Positions 5,205 through 13,129 of a stretch of DNA of 22,831 nt are shown piece by piece. Where the stretch lies: IMG/VR virus record IMGVR_UViG_3300036829_000074, positions 1 to 22,831 of that record; one strand, given 5' to 3'. The notes beneath the pieces were generated by a model. The model was not told the DNA's origin, made no database searches, and saw only the letters and a list, made by a program, of their open reading frames with translations. The stretch's first letter is position 1. Every line of letters begins with the position of its first letter. Origin of the DNA: a virus. The translations under genes and the position numbers were made by a program.

Positions 5205-8200
5205 TTAACGTCGCACTGGAGCCGGCTTACCGGCGTTGATGTCCGGCACTGGTGCCGCCCCCACGGCCCGGGGCGATCCGACGCACTGCGCGAGCTTCGC
5301 TCGCGGACTCTGTGCCTCGGTGGCGCACGCGGCGCTGATCGCGCCGAGCACGATCGCCTGGGCGGCCAGCACGCCCTGTTCGAGAGTGGGTGGGCCAGAG
5401 AACGCCTCCCACGGGCGCAGGTGTCCGGTGGCTGTCAGGACAGCTAGCGCACCCAGCACCGCCGAGGCGAAGGTGGTGTCGCGCGGCGCGACGGACACGC
5501 TGGAGTGCGCGGTCAGCACCGCGTTGACGACCACCGTGACGTGCTCGGTGGCGGTCAGGGAGGTGCTGGCCGAGAGCGCCGCGGTCAGAGGCACTCCATG
5601 GGTGGCCACAGCCTGTAGCGCCGCCGCGGCCGCGAGCACAGCCGCACCGTGATACACGATCGTGGCATTCGCCGACAACCCGGTGGTCTGCGCTAGATGT
5701 GCGGTGGGGAACACCGTGTCGCGCGGCTGTGCCGCCATGCCAGAGTGCGCGGCAAGGACGGCGGACGGACGCTGCGTGACGAACGCCGCCGAGGTCAGCT
5801 CCGTGGTGGCGGCCAACGTCGCGGACGGGTGCTGCGTAACGATCGCCGACGAGGTGAGCCCCGTAGTGGCGTGCAGCGCCGCCGCCGGCAACACCCTGAC
5901 GGACGCGGCCGCCACCAGCGAGCTGACCTCCGACAGCACCGCGTCGGCCGGCAGCGAGATGTCCGAGACCTCGACGCCCACCGTCGTGGCGGCGGTCAGG
6001 TGGGCGGTCGGCAACGTCGTAACAGACGCCGACGAGGCGAGCCCAGTGACGGCCGCCAGAGCGGCGGACGGACGCTGGTTGACCGCGGCCGCCGCAGTCA
6101 GTCCAGTGACCACGCTCAGATGCACGGTCGGGAGTTCGACAACGAACGCCGACGCGGACAGTCCAGCGACAGCCGCCAAGTGGGCGGATGGGAGCTGCGT
6201 GTCACGCGCGGCGGCGGTCAGCCCAGTGACGGCCGCCAGGGTGGCGGACGAGAACTTGGTGAGATGCGGCGCCACTGTCAGTGCAGTGACGGCCGACAAC
6301 GCGGCGTGCGGGAATTGCGTGTCGCGCGCGGTCACCGACAGCGCCGTGCTCGCCGTCAGCGCCGCCGCCGCTCGGGTGGTGTCTACCGGGGTGGTGGTCA
6401 GCCCGGTGACCGCATGCAGCGCCACCGCCGGGAACTCGGTGTCGTGAACCTGCCCCGACAGCGCCGCAGTGGCCGACAGAGCCACCTGCGGGAGCTGGGT
6501 GTCGTGCGCCGCCACTGTCAGAGCCGCGGTAGTCGCCAACGAGGCGGTCGGCAGGTGAACGCCGACCGCCGCCACCGTCAGAGCGGCGTGCGTCGCCAGT
6601 GTGGCGGTGGCGAACGTCGTGTCGCGTGCCACGGCCGCCAACGCGCTGACCGCCGATAGTGCTCCGGTGGGAAGCTCTGTGTCGGAGACCGAGGAGGTGA
6701 GCCCGGTGACCGCCGACAGCGTCGCCGTCGGCAGCTGCGTGTCGTGTACCGCGGCGGTCAGCGACGTGCTGACGCTGAACGCCGCACTGGGCAGAACGGT
6801 GTGCGTCGCCGCGACGGTCAAGTGCGCGGTCGCGGCGAGCGCACTTGAAACGGGGATCGTCTGAGCGGCGGAGACCGACAGCGCTGCCTGCGCCGACAGA
6901 GCCGCCACTGCCTGGGTGGTGTCCACCGGCACGGTGGTCAACCCGGTAGCCGCGGCCAGCGCCACCTGGGGCAGCGGGGTGACCGAAGCGGCGACCGTGA
7001 GCCCCGTGGAGGCACTCAGCGACGCGGTCACCACCTTGACCCGCGTCGCGTCCGCTGTGAGCCCCGTGGAGGCGCTCAGCGTGGCCGAGGCAAGGATGTG
7101 CCCACCGGCAGCCGTGACGGCCATCGCCGCGCTGGCGGCCAGGGTGGCGCTCGGGAAGATGTGGACCCAGGGACCGGTGGACGGGTAGAGAGTGCCGCTC
7201 GGGTACAGGTTCTGCCCGGGATACAGCGGATAGGGGCCGATGTCGATCTGAGACTGCCCCGCGAGCGTCGCGGACCCCGCGGGGCCACCGAGCGCCACCG
7301 AGGTCATCCCGGCGGTCGCCGACATGGTGACGGTGCCACCGTCCCGAACGGTGACGGCGACGGCGGACAGGTCAGTGGACGCGATCAGTGCGGCGGTGCC
7401 ACCGGTGACGTCGGTGGCGACCGAGGTCAACCCAGCGGTGGTACCGAGTGCCACCATCGGGAACGTCGTCACCGACAAATCGGTGGTCAACCCCGTGGGG
7501 GCCGACAACCCCGCCGTACCGAACTCGGTCGGCACCAGCGACAGGAGTGTGAGGCCGGACAGGTCCGCCGTCGGGAGTTCGATGACGAACGTCGCGGCGG
7601 TCAGCCCAGCGATGGCCGTTAGGGCACCAGTCGGAAGCTCCACGACCCCGGCGGCACTGGCCAGCCCAGTAGTGGCCGCCAGCGTCGCGGACGCGCTCCT
7701 GACGTCGATGGCGGTCGCCGCAAGCGCCGTGGAGGCGCTCAACGTAGCGACACCGCCGATGACATCGGTAGCTATCGGCGCCAGACCGGCGATACCTGGC
7801 AACGTCGCCGACGGGAGGACCGTCGGCGATGCGACCGCGGACAGACCCGTGCTGGCCGACAATGCCGCGTGCGGAACGTAGTTGACCGTGGCGACGCTGG
7901 TCAGCCCAGCGTTGACCGACAACGAGGCCGAGGCAGGGATGGCGTCGTACGCGGCGGCGATGAGCCCCGTCGTCGCACTGAGCGCAGCCACGGGGTGCTC
8001 AGTGTCGCTAGCGGCCGAAGAAAGCCCCGTAGTGGCCGCCAACGCCACGTGCGGGAGTTCGATGACCGATGCGGCAGCGGATAGGCCCGTGCTAGCCGAC
8101 AGCGCCGCGTGTGGGACGTAGTTGATCGTGGCAACACTGGCCAGCCCAGTGGAGGCCGACAGGGTGGCGTGCGGGAGCTGAGTGTCGAACGCCACCGCTG

Positions 8201-8366
8201 CCAGGCTGGTGGCTGCACTCAGGGCAGCGACGGGGCGTTCGGTGTCGAGCGCGACACTGACCAGTCCGGTGGTCGCGGAGAGAGTCGCCGCCGCGCTGAA
8301 AGTAGCGAAACCGTGCGGCCGCACCCACACGACGTACGCCGGAGTGCCCCTACCGAGACGCGCCAC
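5205..8366 (-). CDS. Giant ~20-residue repeat tail protein (1053 aa)
   Basis: After a 20-residue N-terminus, nearly the whole protein is a tandem array of about 47 imperfect 20-residue units. The consensus is roughly xAxLSAxTGLTxxAxDTxLP. I count about 17 units, then a Tyr/Pro/Gly-rich break at residues ~375-405 (the LYPGQ and LYPSG motifs), then about 29 more. The last ~70 residues are non-repetitive and start HLRPWEAFSG. The unit alternates small and hydrophobic residues with a turn at its end, as in beta-solenoids or stacked strands, which is inference. Similar Ala/Leu/Thr repeats and 'LYPG/LYPS' segments occur in actinophage tail proteins. GTG 8366 follows GAGAGGGG. No enzyme motif is visible; a structural fibre or surface-binding shaft is most likely. 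Confidence 0.75.
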   Translation of the reverse strand: MARLGRGTPAYVVWVRPHGFATFSAAATLSATTGLVSVALDTERPVAALSAATSLAAVAFDTQLPHATLSASTGLASVATINYVPHAALSASTGLSAAASVIELPHVALAATTGLSSAASDTEHPVAALSATTGLIAAAYDAIPASASLSVNAGLTSVATVNYVPHAALSASTGLSAVASPTVLPSATLPGIAGLAPIATDVIGGVATLSASTALAATAIDVRSASATLAATTGLASAAGVVELPTGALTAIAGLTAATFVIELPTADLSGLTLLSLVPTEFGTAGLSAPTGLTTDLSVTTFPMVALGTTAGLTSVATDVTGGTAALIASTDLSAVAVTVRDGGTVTMSATAGMTSVALGGPAGSATLAGQSQIDIGPYPLYPGQNLYPSGTLYPSTGPWVHIFPSATLAASAAMAVTAAGGHILASATLSASTGLTADATRVKVVTASLSASTGLTVAASVTPLPQVALAAATGLTTVPVDTTQAVAALSAQAALSVSAAQTIPVSSALAATAHLTVAATHTVLPSAAFSVSTSLTAAVHDTQLPTATLSAVTGLTSSVSDTELPTGALSAVSALAAVARDTTFATATLATHAALTVAAVGVHLPTASLATTAALTVAAHDTQLPQVALSATAALSGQVHDTEFPAVALHAVTGLTTTPVDTTRAAAALTASTALSVTARDTQFPHAALSAVTALTVAPHLTKFSSATLAAVTGLTAAARDTQLPSAHLAAVAGLSASAFVVELPTVHLSVVTGLTAAAAVNQRPSAALAAVTGLASSASVTTLPTAHLTAATTVGVEVSDISLPADAVLSEVSSLVAAASVRVLPAAALHATTGLTSSAIVTQHPSATLAATTELTSAAFVTQRPSAVLAAHSGMAAQPRDTVFPTAHLAQTTGLSANATIVYHGAAVLAAAAALQAVATHGVPLTAALSASTSLTATEHVTVVVNAVLTAHSSVSVAPRDTTFASAVLGALAVLTATGHLRPWEAFSGPPTLEQGVLAAQAIVLGAISAACATEAQSPRAKLAQCVGSPRAVGAAPVPDINAGKPAPVRR
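5411..8306 (-). repeat. Degenerate 60-bp tandem repeat array (coding)
   Basis: The DNA carries the same 60-base period as the 20-residue units, with recurrent blocks such as GTCAGCCCAGTGACGGCCGCC on the plus strand. Units vary at many positions, so this is an old, diverging array. It is interrupted at about 7152-7256 by the Tyr/Pro-rich connector. Shared blocks give scope for length change by unequal recombination. Confidence 0.75.
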
Positions 8367-8390
8367 CGGTCACCCCTCTCGGTAGGAGAA

Positions 8391-8846
8391 CTACTCGGTC
8401 CAGACCATGTACACCGACGCCAGCACTGTTGCCGGCGCGTTGCAGTAGACCGCCAGACCGGAGTTGGTCGTGGCAGGCCCATCGGGCTCTTGCCCCAACG
8501 GGAACTGGATCACGATCGCGGACGTCGGAGGCACATACCAACTACGCAAGATCGTGGTCAAGTTTCCGATCGTGCCGCCGCCAGTAGCTGAGAAAGAGGA
8601 GGACGGAGCAGCGGGATCGAGAGGTGTCGGAGTTTGAGTAGGAGACGATCCACCGGGAGTTCCAGCTGCACGTGCGATCCTCACCAACACTGGCGTCGCC
8701 GAGGACGAAGTGCCATTAAAGGACACCCCGATCTCGTTCAGGTTCATGCGACGCGCGCCGCCGGTCGAGTAGATACTCAGCGGAGAAATGGCCGTTGCCG
8801 CTGTGCATGAAAATGCTTCATTGGAGGCGATGTACTGATCGGGCAT
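8391..8846 (-). CDS. Jelly-roll-like minor tail protein (151 aa)
   Basis: ATG 8846 follows an excellent AAAAGGAGCT ribosome site. The product is Ser/Thr/Pro/Gly-rich with alternating strands. A run reading RIARAAGTPGGSSPTQTPTP leads into PLDPAAPSSSF, followed by hydrophobic strands ending VYMVWTE. I see the same layout in the 14441-14935 protein, including the PTPL turn and a final acidic strand, so the two look like distant paralogues. Such small all-beta proteins are usually virion surface or tail-tip decorations. No enzymatic motif is seen. The position between adhesin-like genes supports a binding role. Confidence 0.6.
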   Translation of the reverse strand: MPDQYIASNEAFSCTAATAISPLSIYSTGGARRMNLNEIGVSFNGTSSSATPVLVRIARAAGTPGGSSPTQTPTPLDPAAPSSSFSATGGGTIGNLTTILRSWYVPPTSAIVIQFPLGQEPDGPATTNSGLAVYCNAPATVLASVYMVWTE

Positions 8847-8859
8847 GTGTCAGCTCCTT

Positions 8860-9645
8860 TTAGAAGGTAGACGCGCGCTGGATCGCGGCGAATGACACAA
8901 TGCGCGGAGATGCACCTCCACCAGCCGGGAGGAACGACAGCATGTGTCCCGATCCCTTTCCGGACGTAGTGGAGATTGTGGCCTGCTTCGCGGTCACCGA
9001 CGTCTGGGTCGGCACCGGCGCGGAGTAGTTAGCCCACCCGAACGACGCCGTCGTGCCGCCTTGCGCGCCCTGGGTCCACGTCAGACTGTCTCCGGAGATG
9101 TTCGGGACGGAGCCCGAGGACAGCTTGCGTTCGTGGTCAAGCAGCACGATCACTGCCCCGCCGGCAACAATCGGGCCCGACAACACGGGCGCGGGACCGA
9201 TGACTGTGGTGGACGCCGAAGTCGCCGCTGTCCACGTGCCTATTTCATCGATCGAATCCGCGCCGGTCATGCAAGCCATCTGGACGGTCATGTAATCCGT
9301 CACGGTAGACGCTGAGTAGGTGATTACCGGAGCAACGGTACTACTGGAGTCGTAGGAAATAGACCAGATCCGGTGCCGCATCGAGTTTGTCAACGGACCT
9401 GTCGGACTAGTGTTGGCGTTGCCCAATTGTTCGTTATCTTTGCTAGACCAGCCCCCGGTGGCTGTCGCCGGAGTTGAGGGGTATGACGTGGTGGCGCTTC
9501 GCCACGCTCTGGCGACGACTACCAGGAGGTCCCCATCTACTGGCGCATTACCCGCAGTGGGAAACGCTGCCGTCAGCGACAGGCCAGTGCCGGCCGTGTT
9601 TGCCGCTGACGAAGCGGCACCCCATCTGATATTCGAGATAGCCAC
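8860..9645 (-). CDS. Adhesin-like beta-sandwich tail protein (261 aa)
   Basis: GTG 9645 follows GGAGGTGAG. The protein begins with a common N-terminal strand, then VDGDLLVVVARAWR, a Trp/Ser loop, ITYSASTVTDYMTVQMACMT, and a C-terminal set of strands ending SGHMLSFLPAG. It aligns along its whole length with residues ~300-605 of the 613-residue lyase: VDGDMMFCIARSSR, VTYAAGNTLTDTMTAQIF, SDGLTWAEGGQ versus GDSLTWTQGAQ, and AKQA near the end. This is therefore a free-standing copy of the lyase's second module. The wider family is a phage and bacterial all-beta domain with a 'GDLLVxxV' strand and a late 'A/S-x-LxPA' strand. The role is probably receptor or glycan binding, inferred from context. 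Confidence 0.65.
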   Translation of the reverse strand: MAISNIRWGAASSAANTAGTGLSLTAAFPTAGNAPVDGDLLVVVARAWRSATTSYPSTPATATGGWSSKDNEQLGNANTSPTGPLTNSMRHRIWSISYDSSSTVAPVITYSASTVTDYMTVQMACMTGADSIDEIGTWTAATSASTTVIGPAPVLSGPIVAGGAVIVLLDHERKLSSGSVPNISGDSLTWTQGAQGGTTASFGWANYSAPVPTQTSVTAKQATISTTSGKGSGHMLSFLPAGGGASPRIVSFAAIQRASTF

Positions 9646-9681
9646 TGGGGGCTCACCTCCATCGACCTCATCTCGCTTCTA

Positions 9682-10440
9682 TTAGTAGTAGGCGGCGCGC
9701 TTAACCGCTTGGTTGATATTCGTCGGACGCGCCGAACTAGTTGGGGCAGCCTTGATCGCGGCGTCGCCGACCATCCAACCAGAGGACACCGCTGTCACTG
9801 TGACATTGTCCGTGCCGTTGACCTTGTCCAATACGACAAGACCGCAGTTGAACGAGCTGCCGACGTTCGTAAAATTGTTAAGTCGGGTAGACCACCCCGC
9901 AGTACCCGCACTAGTGGGCACGGTCGCCGCGGCTCCAGCGCCGGAGCTATCCAGGGCCCACCCATACATCCGTACCACCATATCGGTGGCGCCCGGAGCG
10001 GGCGACAACGTTCCTTTCGCTGGCGACGTAGTAGTGGACGACCCCGAAGTGATCGCGGACACCGTATCCCCAAATGGTGTACCGGGATTGGCCCCGGTGT
10101 ACCGCAGGATCGCGGCGGCGACCAGCGCGGTAGCCGACGGCCGGAGTGTGATGCTGGTGCCTGACTCCGTACCGACGGCCGTCTTCTCGTAAAGATAGGC
10201 GCTGGTATCCGTGATGATCCCTGGTTGGGATTCCATCACCGTCCACCCGGTCGGCAGCGAAAACGACGTACCCGACGCGCCACTGCCTCCGTTGGGGTTG
10301 TTGTTAACCGCGCACAGGATCAATGCATCGCCAGCCACGATTCCCGACGGGTACGCCCATACCGCACCGGTCGCGTTGGAGACGGCAGCCGTAGTGGTCG
10401 TCGGCGGATACGATGTGAGGCTTGCGAATGCGAGCGCCAC
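9682..10440 (-). CDS. Adhesin-like beta-sandwich tail protein (252 aa)
   Basis: The start is GTG 10440 with a GGGAGGG element about twelve bases upstream; spacing is loose, so the start is moderately sure. The order of elements matches the same all-beta family as its neighbour: VAGDALILCAVNN, PTGWTVMES, SAYLYEKTA, SGTSITLRPSAT, ILRYTGANPGTPF, then a second sheet and a late WMVGDAAIKAAP strand. This family carries recurring 'PAGW', 'YRG(V/A)' and 'AAxxA(L/I)' elements. Sequence identity to the 8860 protein is low, so it is a separate branch. It sits at the start of the adhesion region, just after the Gp80-like fibre gene. Confidence 0.6.
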   Translation of the reverse strand: MALAFASLTSYPPTTTTAAVSNATGAVWAYPSGIVAGDALILCAVNNNPNGGSGASGTSFSLPTGWTVMESQPGIITDTSAYLYEKTAVGTESGTSITLRPSATALVAAAILRYTGANPGTPFGDTVSAITSGSSTTTSPAKGTLSPAPGATDMVVRMYGWALDSSGAGAAATVPTSAGTAGWSTRLNNFTNVGSSFNCGLVVLDKVNGTDNVTVTAVSSGWMVGDAAIKAAPTSSARPTNINQAVKRAAYY

Positions 10441-10469
10441 TTAGGACAACCCTCCCCCTATCCGGTTAA

Positions 10470-10874
10470 TTACGTCAACGAGATTGTGATGCTCGACGAT
10501 GCGAAAGTCACCGTGTCACCAAGGTTCACGACCTTGCTGACACCGCCAGTCAACTGACCAAACCAACGCCGAAGTGCGGCACCCGAGTGAGAGTCCCACA
10601 GCTCGATGCCGACAATCGTGCACGACGGCATGCTGGTGAAGCTGACCGAGCCCGCGCTGTTGGTGATCGAGCCACCGGAGGCGGTCCCCCAGAAGGTTCC
10701 AGAGGTGGACATCCTGGCGTAAGAACCCCCGGTCACCTCAGTGCCCGCCGTGGTGGCGTCACCGTTGGTGGTCATCAGCGCCAGATTGATGGGGGTAGTC
10801 GTGGTGGGGTACGCGGCGCCAGTGACGCTGGCCGTCAGAAGTGCGTTCGCCTCAGCTGTGACGATGTTTCCCAC
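10470..10874 (-). CDS. Gp80-like tail fibre/minor tail protein (134 aa)
   Basis: GTG 10874 follows GAAGGG at eight bases. The product matches a common small actinophage tail protein: LALMTTNGDATTAGTEV, SYARMSTS, SGGSITNSAGSVSF, IVGIELWDS, and a final strand pattern VNLGDTVTFASSSITISL. The family is present in many actinophage tail operons, often named a tail fibre protein. The fold is all-beta and presumably forms a small trimeric or decorating unit. It starts four bases after the zinc-protein stop, within the operon. Confidence 0.75.
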   Translation of the reverse strand: MGNIVTAEANALLTASVTGAAYPTTTTPINLALMTTNGDATTAGTEVTGGSYARMSTSGTFWGTASGGSITNSAGSVSFTSMPSCTIVGIELWDSHSGAALRRWFGQLTGGVSKVVNLGDTVTFASSSITISLT

Positions 10875-10878
10875 GGAA

Positions 10879-11088
10879 TCAGCCCTTCTCGCTCATGATG
10901 TGATCGCGGAGGTCTTCCCCGCGCTTGCCGTCCGCGGCCTTCACGACGGGACCGCACAACTCGCACTCGGTGGCCATGGCGCAGCAGTCCATGTGCCCGT
11001 ACACCGAGACATACCCAGGCAAAATCCGTTCGTGCTTGGGGTGGTCGTCTTCCTGCTGGCAGTAAATGCACGTGCGCTTAACACTCAT
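10879..11088 (-). CDS. Small zinc-binding protein inside the tail operon (69 aa)
   Basis: The start at 11088 gives a 4-base ATGA overlap with the upstream gene; a longer frame exists but buries that gene and lacks the usual start. Cysteines and histidines lie in two knuckles: CIYCQQEDDHPKHE near residues 7-20, then HMDCCAMATECELC (about 32-45). Short actinophage proteins with a DDHPKH and HMDCC pattern are familiar beside tail genes. It probably binds one or two zinc ions. Whether it is structural, a chaperone or a regulator cannot be told from sequence. Confidence 0.75.
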   Translation of the reverse strand: MSVKRTCIYCQQEDDHPKHERILPGYVSVYGHMDCCAMATECELCGPVVKAADGKRGEDLRDHIMSEKG

Positions 11089-11480
11089 TGAGTAACCTCG
11101 GGGGAGACGGTGACGGAACCCATGGACACCCGCGATGTTCGCAATCCCACTGGAGCGGCGGGGTTGGTAAGCAGGATGTCGTAGGCGCCCTGGGTGAAAG
11201 CCCACGCCACTGACTCAGCGGCGAGAACCCGGATATTCAACGTGGTATCAGTGAGGGTGATCAGCCCCTGATCGGCGGTGGGACTCGTCGACCAGGTGAA
11301 GTAGGTTTCATCCGAACCTGGGAACGGGCGGATCTGACCCCGAGCGGAACAGCCAGCCAAGTCATACGGCTGTCCGTCAGGCCCGATGATCGGGTAGTTA
11401 ATCCCCGGCCAGTCGGCGGCTTGCGGGATGACGATATTGAAGGACAACACCCCGAGCCCGGACGGAGAACATTGCGTCAT
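11085..11480 (-). CDS. LtfC-like beta-sandwich baseplate protein (131 aa)
   Basis: The start overlaps the preceding stop by four bases (ATGA), as is typical of coupled tail genes. The order of elements is IVIPQAADWPG, DLAGCSARGQIRPFPGS, GLITLTDTTLNIRV, SVAWAFTQGAYDILLT and a final VSMGSVTVSPEVTQ. It fits the small beta-sandwich proteins (LtfC/BppU-N-like) used by siphophages to attach tail-tip parts, with the usual 'GRVxVSPEVT' ending. A linker role between hub and receptor-binding proteins is inferred from the family and its place right after the OB-fold-like protein. Confidence 0.65.
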   Translation of the reverse strand: MTQCSPSGLGVLSFNIVIPQAADWPGINYPIIGPDGQPYDLAGCSARGQIRPFPGSDETYFTWSTSPTADQGLITLTDTTLNIRVLAAESVAWAFTQGAYDILLTNPAAPVGLRTSRVSMGSVTVSPEVTQ

Positions 11481-11788
11481 GATGGAATAACGATGTTCGT
11501 CGGGTTTACCTGCTGGCCCATCACCATGACATCAGTACCGAAGTGCTGCAGCCACACCGTGTGCCCCTCGGCGGGCGGGTTGGACGCCGAATATGTCTGC
11601 AGGAAGGTCACACCGGGGATTACTAGTCCGCTCGGGTCGTTGTACTCGAAGTCAACGATCCCGTTATACAGGTCGACGTTGCCAATCTGGCCCAAGTGCA
11701 TAGACACCCGTTGGTCGCGCGGGACCCAAGCCGTCGAAGTGCCGCCGCGCTTAATATTGCGGGCCAGCCGAGAAATAGCAGCGTCCAT
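11477..11788 (-). CDS. OB-fold-like baseplate protein (103 aa)
   Basis: ATG 11788 is preferred over GTG 11794 because AAGGAG is five bases before it and overlaps the GTG. AAGGAG also overlaps the hub stop (TAA). The protein has a basic N-terminal helix (SRLARNIKRG). Short strands follow: TSTAWVPRDQRVSMHL, NVDLYNGI, GVTFLQTYS, then GHTVWLQHFGTDVMVMGQQV. The late 'GDxVWxxxxGxDxxVLG' pattern is typical of actinophage proteins encoded just after the DUF5047 hub and is compatible with an OB-like fold. Its role is probably an upper-baseplate ring. Confidence 0.65.
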   Translation of the reverse strand: MDAAISRLARNIKRGGTSTAWVPRDQRVSMHLGQIGNVDLYNGIVDFEYNDPSGLVIPGVTFLQTYSASNPPAEGHTVWLQHFGTDVMVMGQQVNPTNIVIPS

Positions 11789-11797
11789 ACCCACTCC

Positions 11798-13126
11798 TTA
11801 CTTGGTGGACTGACGGAAGCACACAAGCTGCTGCGGATCAGCGGAGGACAGTGACGTAGTCATGGAATTGATCATGTAGTTTCCATCCACGTTCACATTC
11901 CCGATCTTAATTTTGATAATGTCCCCCGGCTCCAACGCGGGGTGGGGAACCACGGTCATCGTGGCCGTGTCGGATGCTCCGAGGGAGTTATTGAGAATCG
12001 CGTTAGCGGCATCTTGCGCCTGGTCAGCGGTCGTAATAAGCGAAAATGTCAATCGCTCCGACACCTGCCCGTAAGGCCCAAGAATGTAAGTCGGGGAGTT
12101 CGGGTTGTTATCGAAGGCTTCCGCGTTGACCGCGTTCGCCGAGGAAGTTGACTGACCGATGACAACGATATGGTTGAACGTCTGCTCGTCACTCAGCTCC
12201 CGGGAAACCTCCGAGACCAACGGGTTCGAGTCCTCATCGAATACCCACACCGGGTCACCGGTAGTCGGATCCGGCACCGGCCGGAAGACGAATACGCCCG
12301 ATGGATCGAAGTACGCCTCAAATCCGATCGCGGCCGCCAGCTCCATGATGTCTTGCCACGGGTCGCCACCCTGGTTCATCCCATAGACGACGACATCGGG
12401 CAGTACGCGTGTGGTAGAAGAAAGAGAGAAGTCTTTCTGTGACGGCAGCCTGTTCAACACCATAGCCTTAGCGGCGTCGGCGTAGTTCAGGCCCGCTACC
12501 AGCGTGTACGGCTCCTGCCAGACATTTCTCTTGATAGCCCGGCTTAGGTCGGTGACATGTACGATGATGGAGGTAGCGCCCCCGGTTTGTCCGCCACCCT
12601 TTCCAATGACGCCGCTCGACGACGGGGCACTCGTGGAACTACCCGACCCTGAAGATCCAGCGACGGATTTGACGGTGACCTTGTCGATCATGCCGTGACC
12701 CAACGGAACGATCTCGTCGGTGCTCGCATCCAGGGAGACACTCATCTCGAACGAGGTGACTTTCGGGGGTGTGGTCCCCGCCGTCAGACGCGTCAGGGTG
12801 ATTCGAGTCAGCACAAACCGCGTCGTCGTATCGCCCTCGTACAGCCGCGCGACCGGGAAGTTGTTTGTCGCCAGGTCCCAGCTCGCGCCGTTGTTGATGC
12901 TGGTCTCGACCGTGAGCGTCGTGTTCGCCGGCACCGTTGCGTTCCAGCGCACCACCGAAGCGGTCACCGGGGTACCGGGCAACAGCAGTGGATCACTGAC
13001 CCAGTACCCGAACAAGGTGTTGTAGGCCGGCCCTCCGCTATCGATCTCACTAGCGGGGCCGATGGCGAAGGTGCTGGCGGTCGAGAGACTGGGGGTGATC
13101 ACCGCGGCGGTATCGGTCTCGGCCAT
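11798..13126 (-). CDS. DUF5047-like tail hub, C-terminal part (442 aa)
   Basis: Residues ~1-150 look like the discoidin-like beta domain often inserted in actinophage hubs (NATVPANTTLTVETSINNGA, then a run ending FEMSVS). From about residue 150 it resumes the hub body: VPLGHGMIDKVTV, a Gly/Ser-rich linker, SRAIKRNVWQEPYTLVAGLNYADA, and WQDIMELAAAIGFEAYFDPSGVFVFRPVPDP. Then follow a VSRELSDEQTFNHIVVIG strand, NNPNSPTYILGPYG and EPGDIIKIKIGN. The SRA...N(Y/Y)xxA, AIGxExYFD and NNPxSPTYxxGPYG blocks are the usual second half of a DUF5047 protein. The matching first half is missing here and lies at 14982-15368. It starts three bases after the preceding stop with no good ribosome site, so it depends on coupling. 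Confidence 0.75.
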   Translation of the reverse strand: MAETDTAAVITPSLSTASTFAIGPASEIDSGGPAYNTLFGYWVSDPLLLPGTPVTASVVRWNATVPANTTLTVETSINNGASWDLATNNFPVARLYEGDTTTRFVLTRITLTRLTAGTTPPKVTSFEMSVSLDASTDEIVPLGHGMIDKVTVKSVAGSSGSGSSTSAPSSSGVIGKGGGQTGGATSIIVHVTDLSRAIKRNVWQEPYTLVAGLNYADAAKAMVLNRLPSQKDFSLSSTTRVLPDVVVYGMNQGGDPWQDIMELAAAIGFEAYFDPSGVFVFRPVPDPTTGDPVWVFDEDSNPLVSEVSRELSDEQTFNHIVVIGQSTSSANAVNAEAFDNNPNSPTYILGPYGQVSERLTFSLITTADQAQDAANAILNNSLGASDTATMTVVPHPALEPGDIIKIKIGNVNVDGNYMINSMTTSLSSADPQQLVCFRQSTK

Positions 13127-13129
13127 GAC

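Noticed and set aside
4043-5239. Long 398-residue plus-strand ORF
   Set aside because: It is Arg/Gly/His-rich, antisense to the tail fibre gene, has no family features, and is typical of shadow frames in high-GC DNA.
5662-6447. Plus-strand ORFs with periodic Ala/Val repeats
   Set aside because: The periodicity is the mirror of the 60-base coding repeat on the minus strand, so it is not a second gene.
5411-8306. CRISPR-like 60-bp periodicity
   Set aside because: Repeats are degenerate, have no constant direct repeat with variable spacers, and are fully coding.
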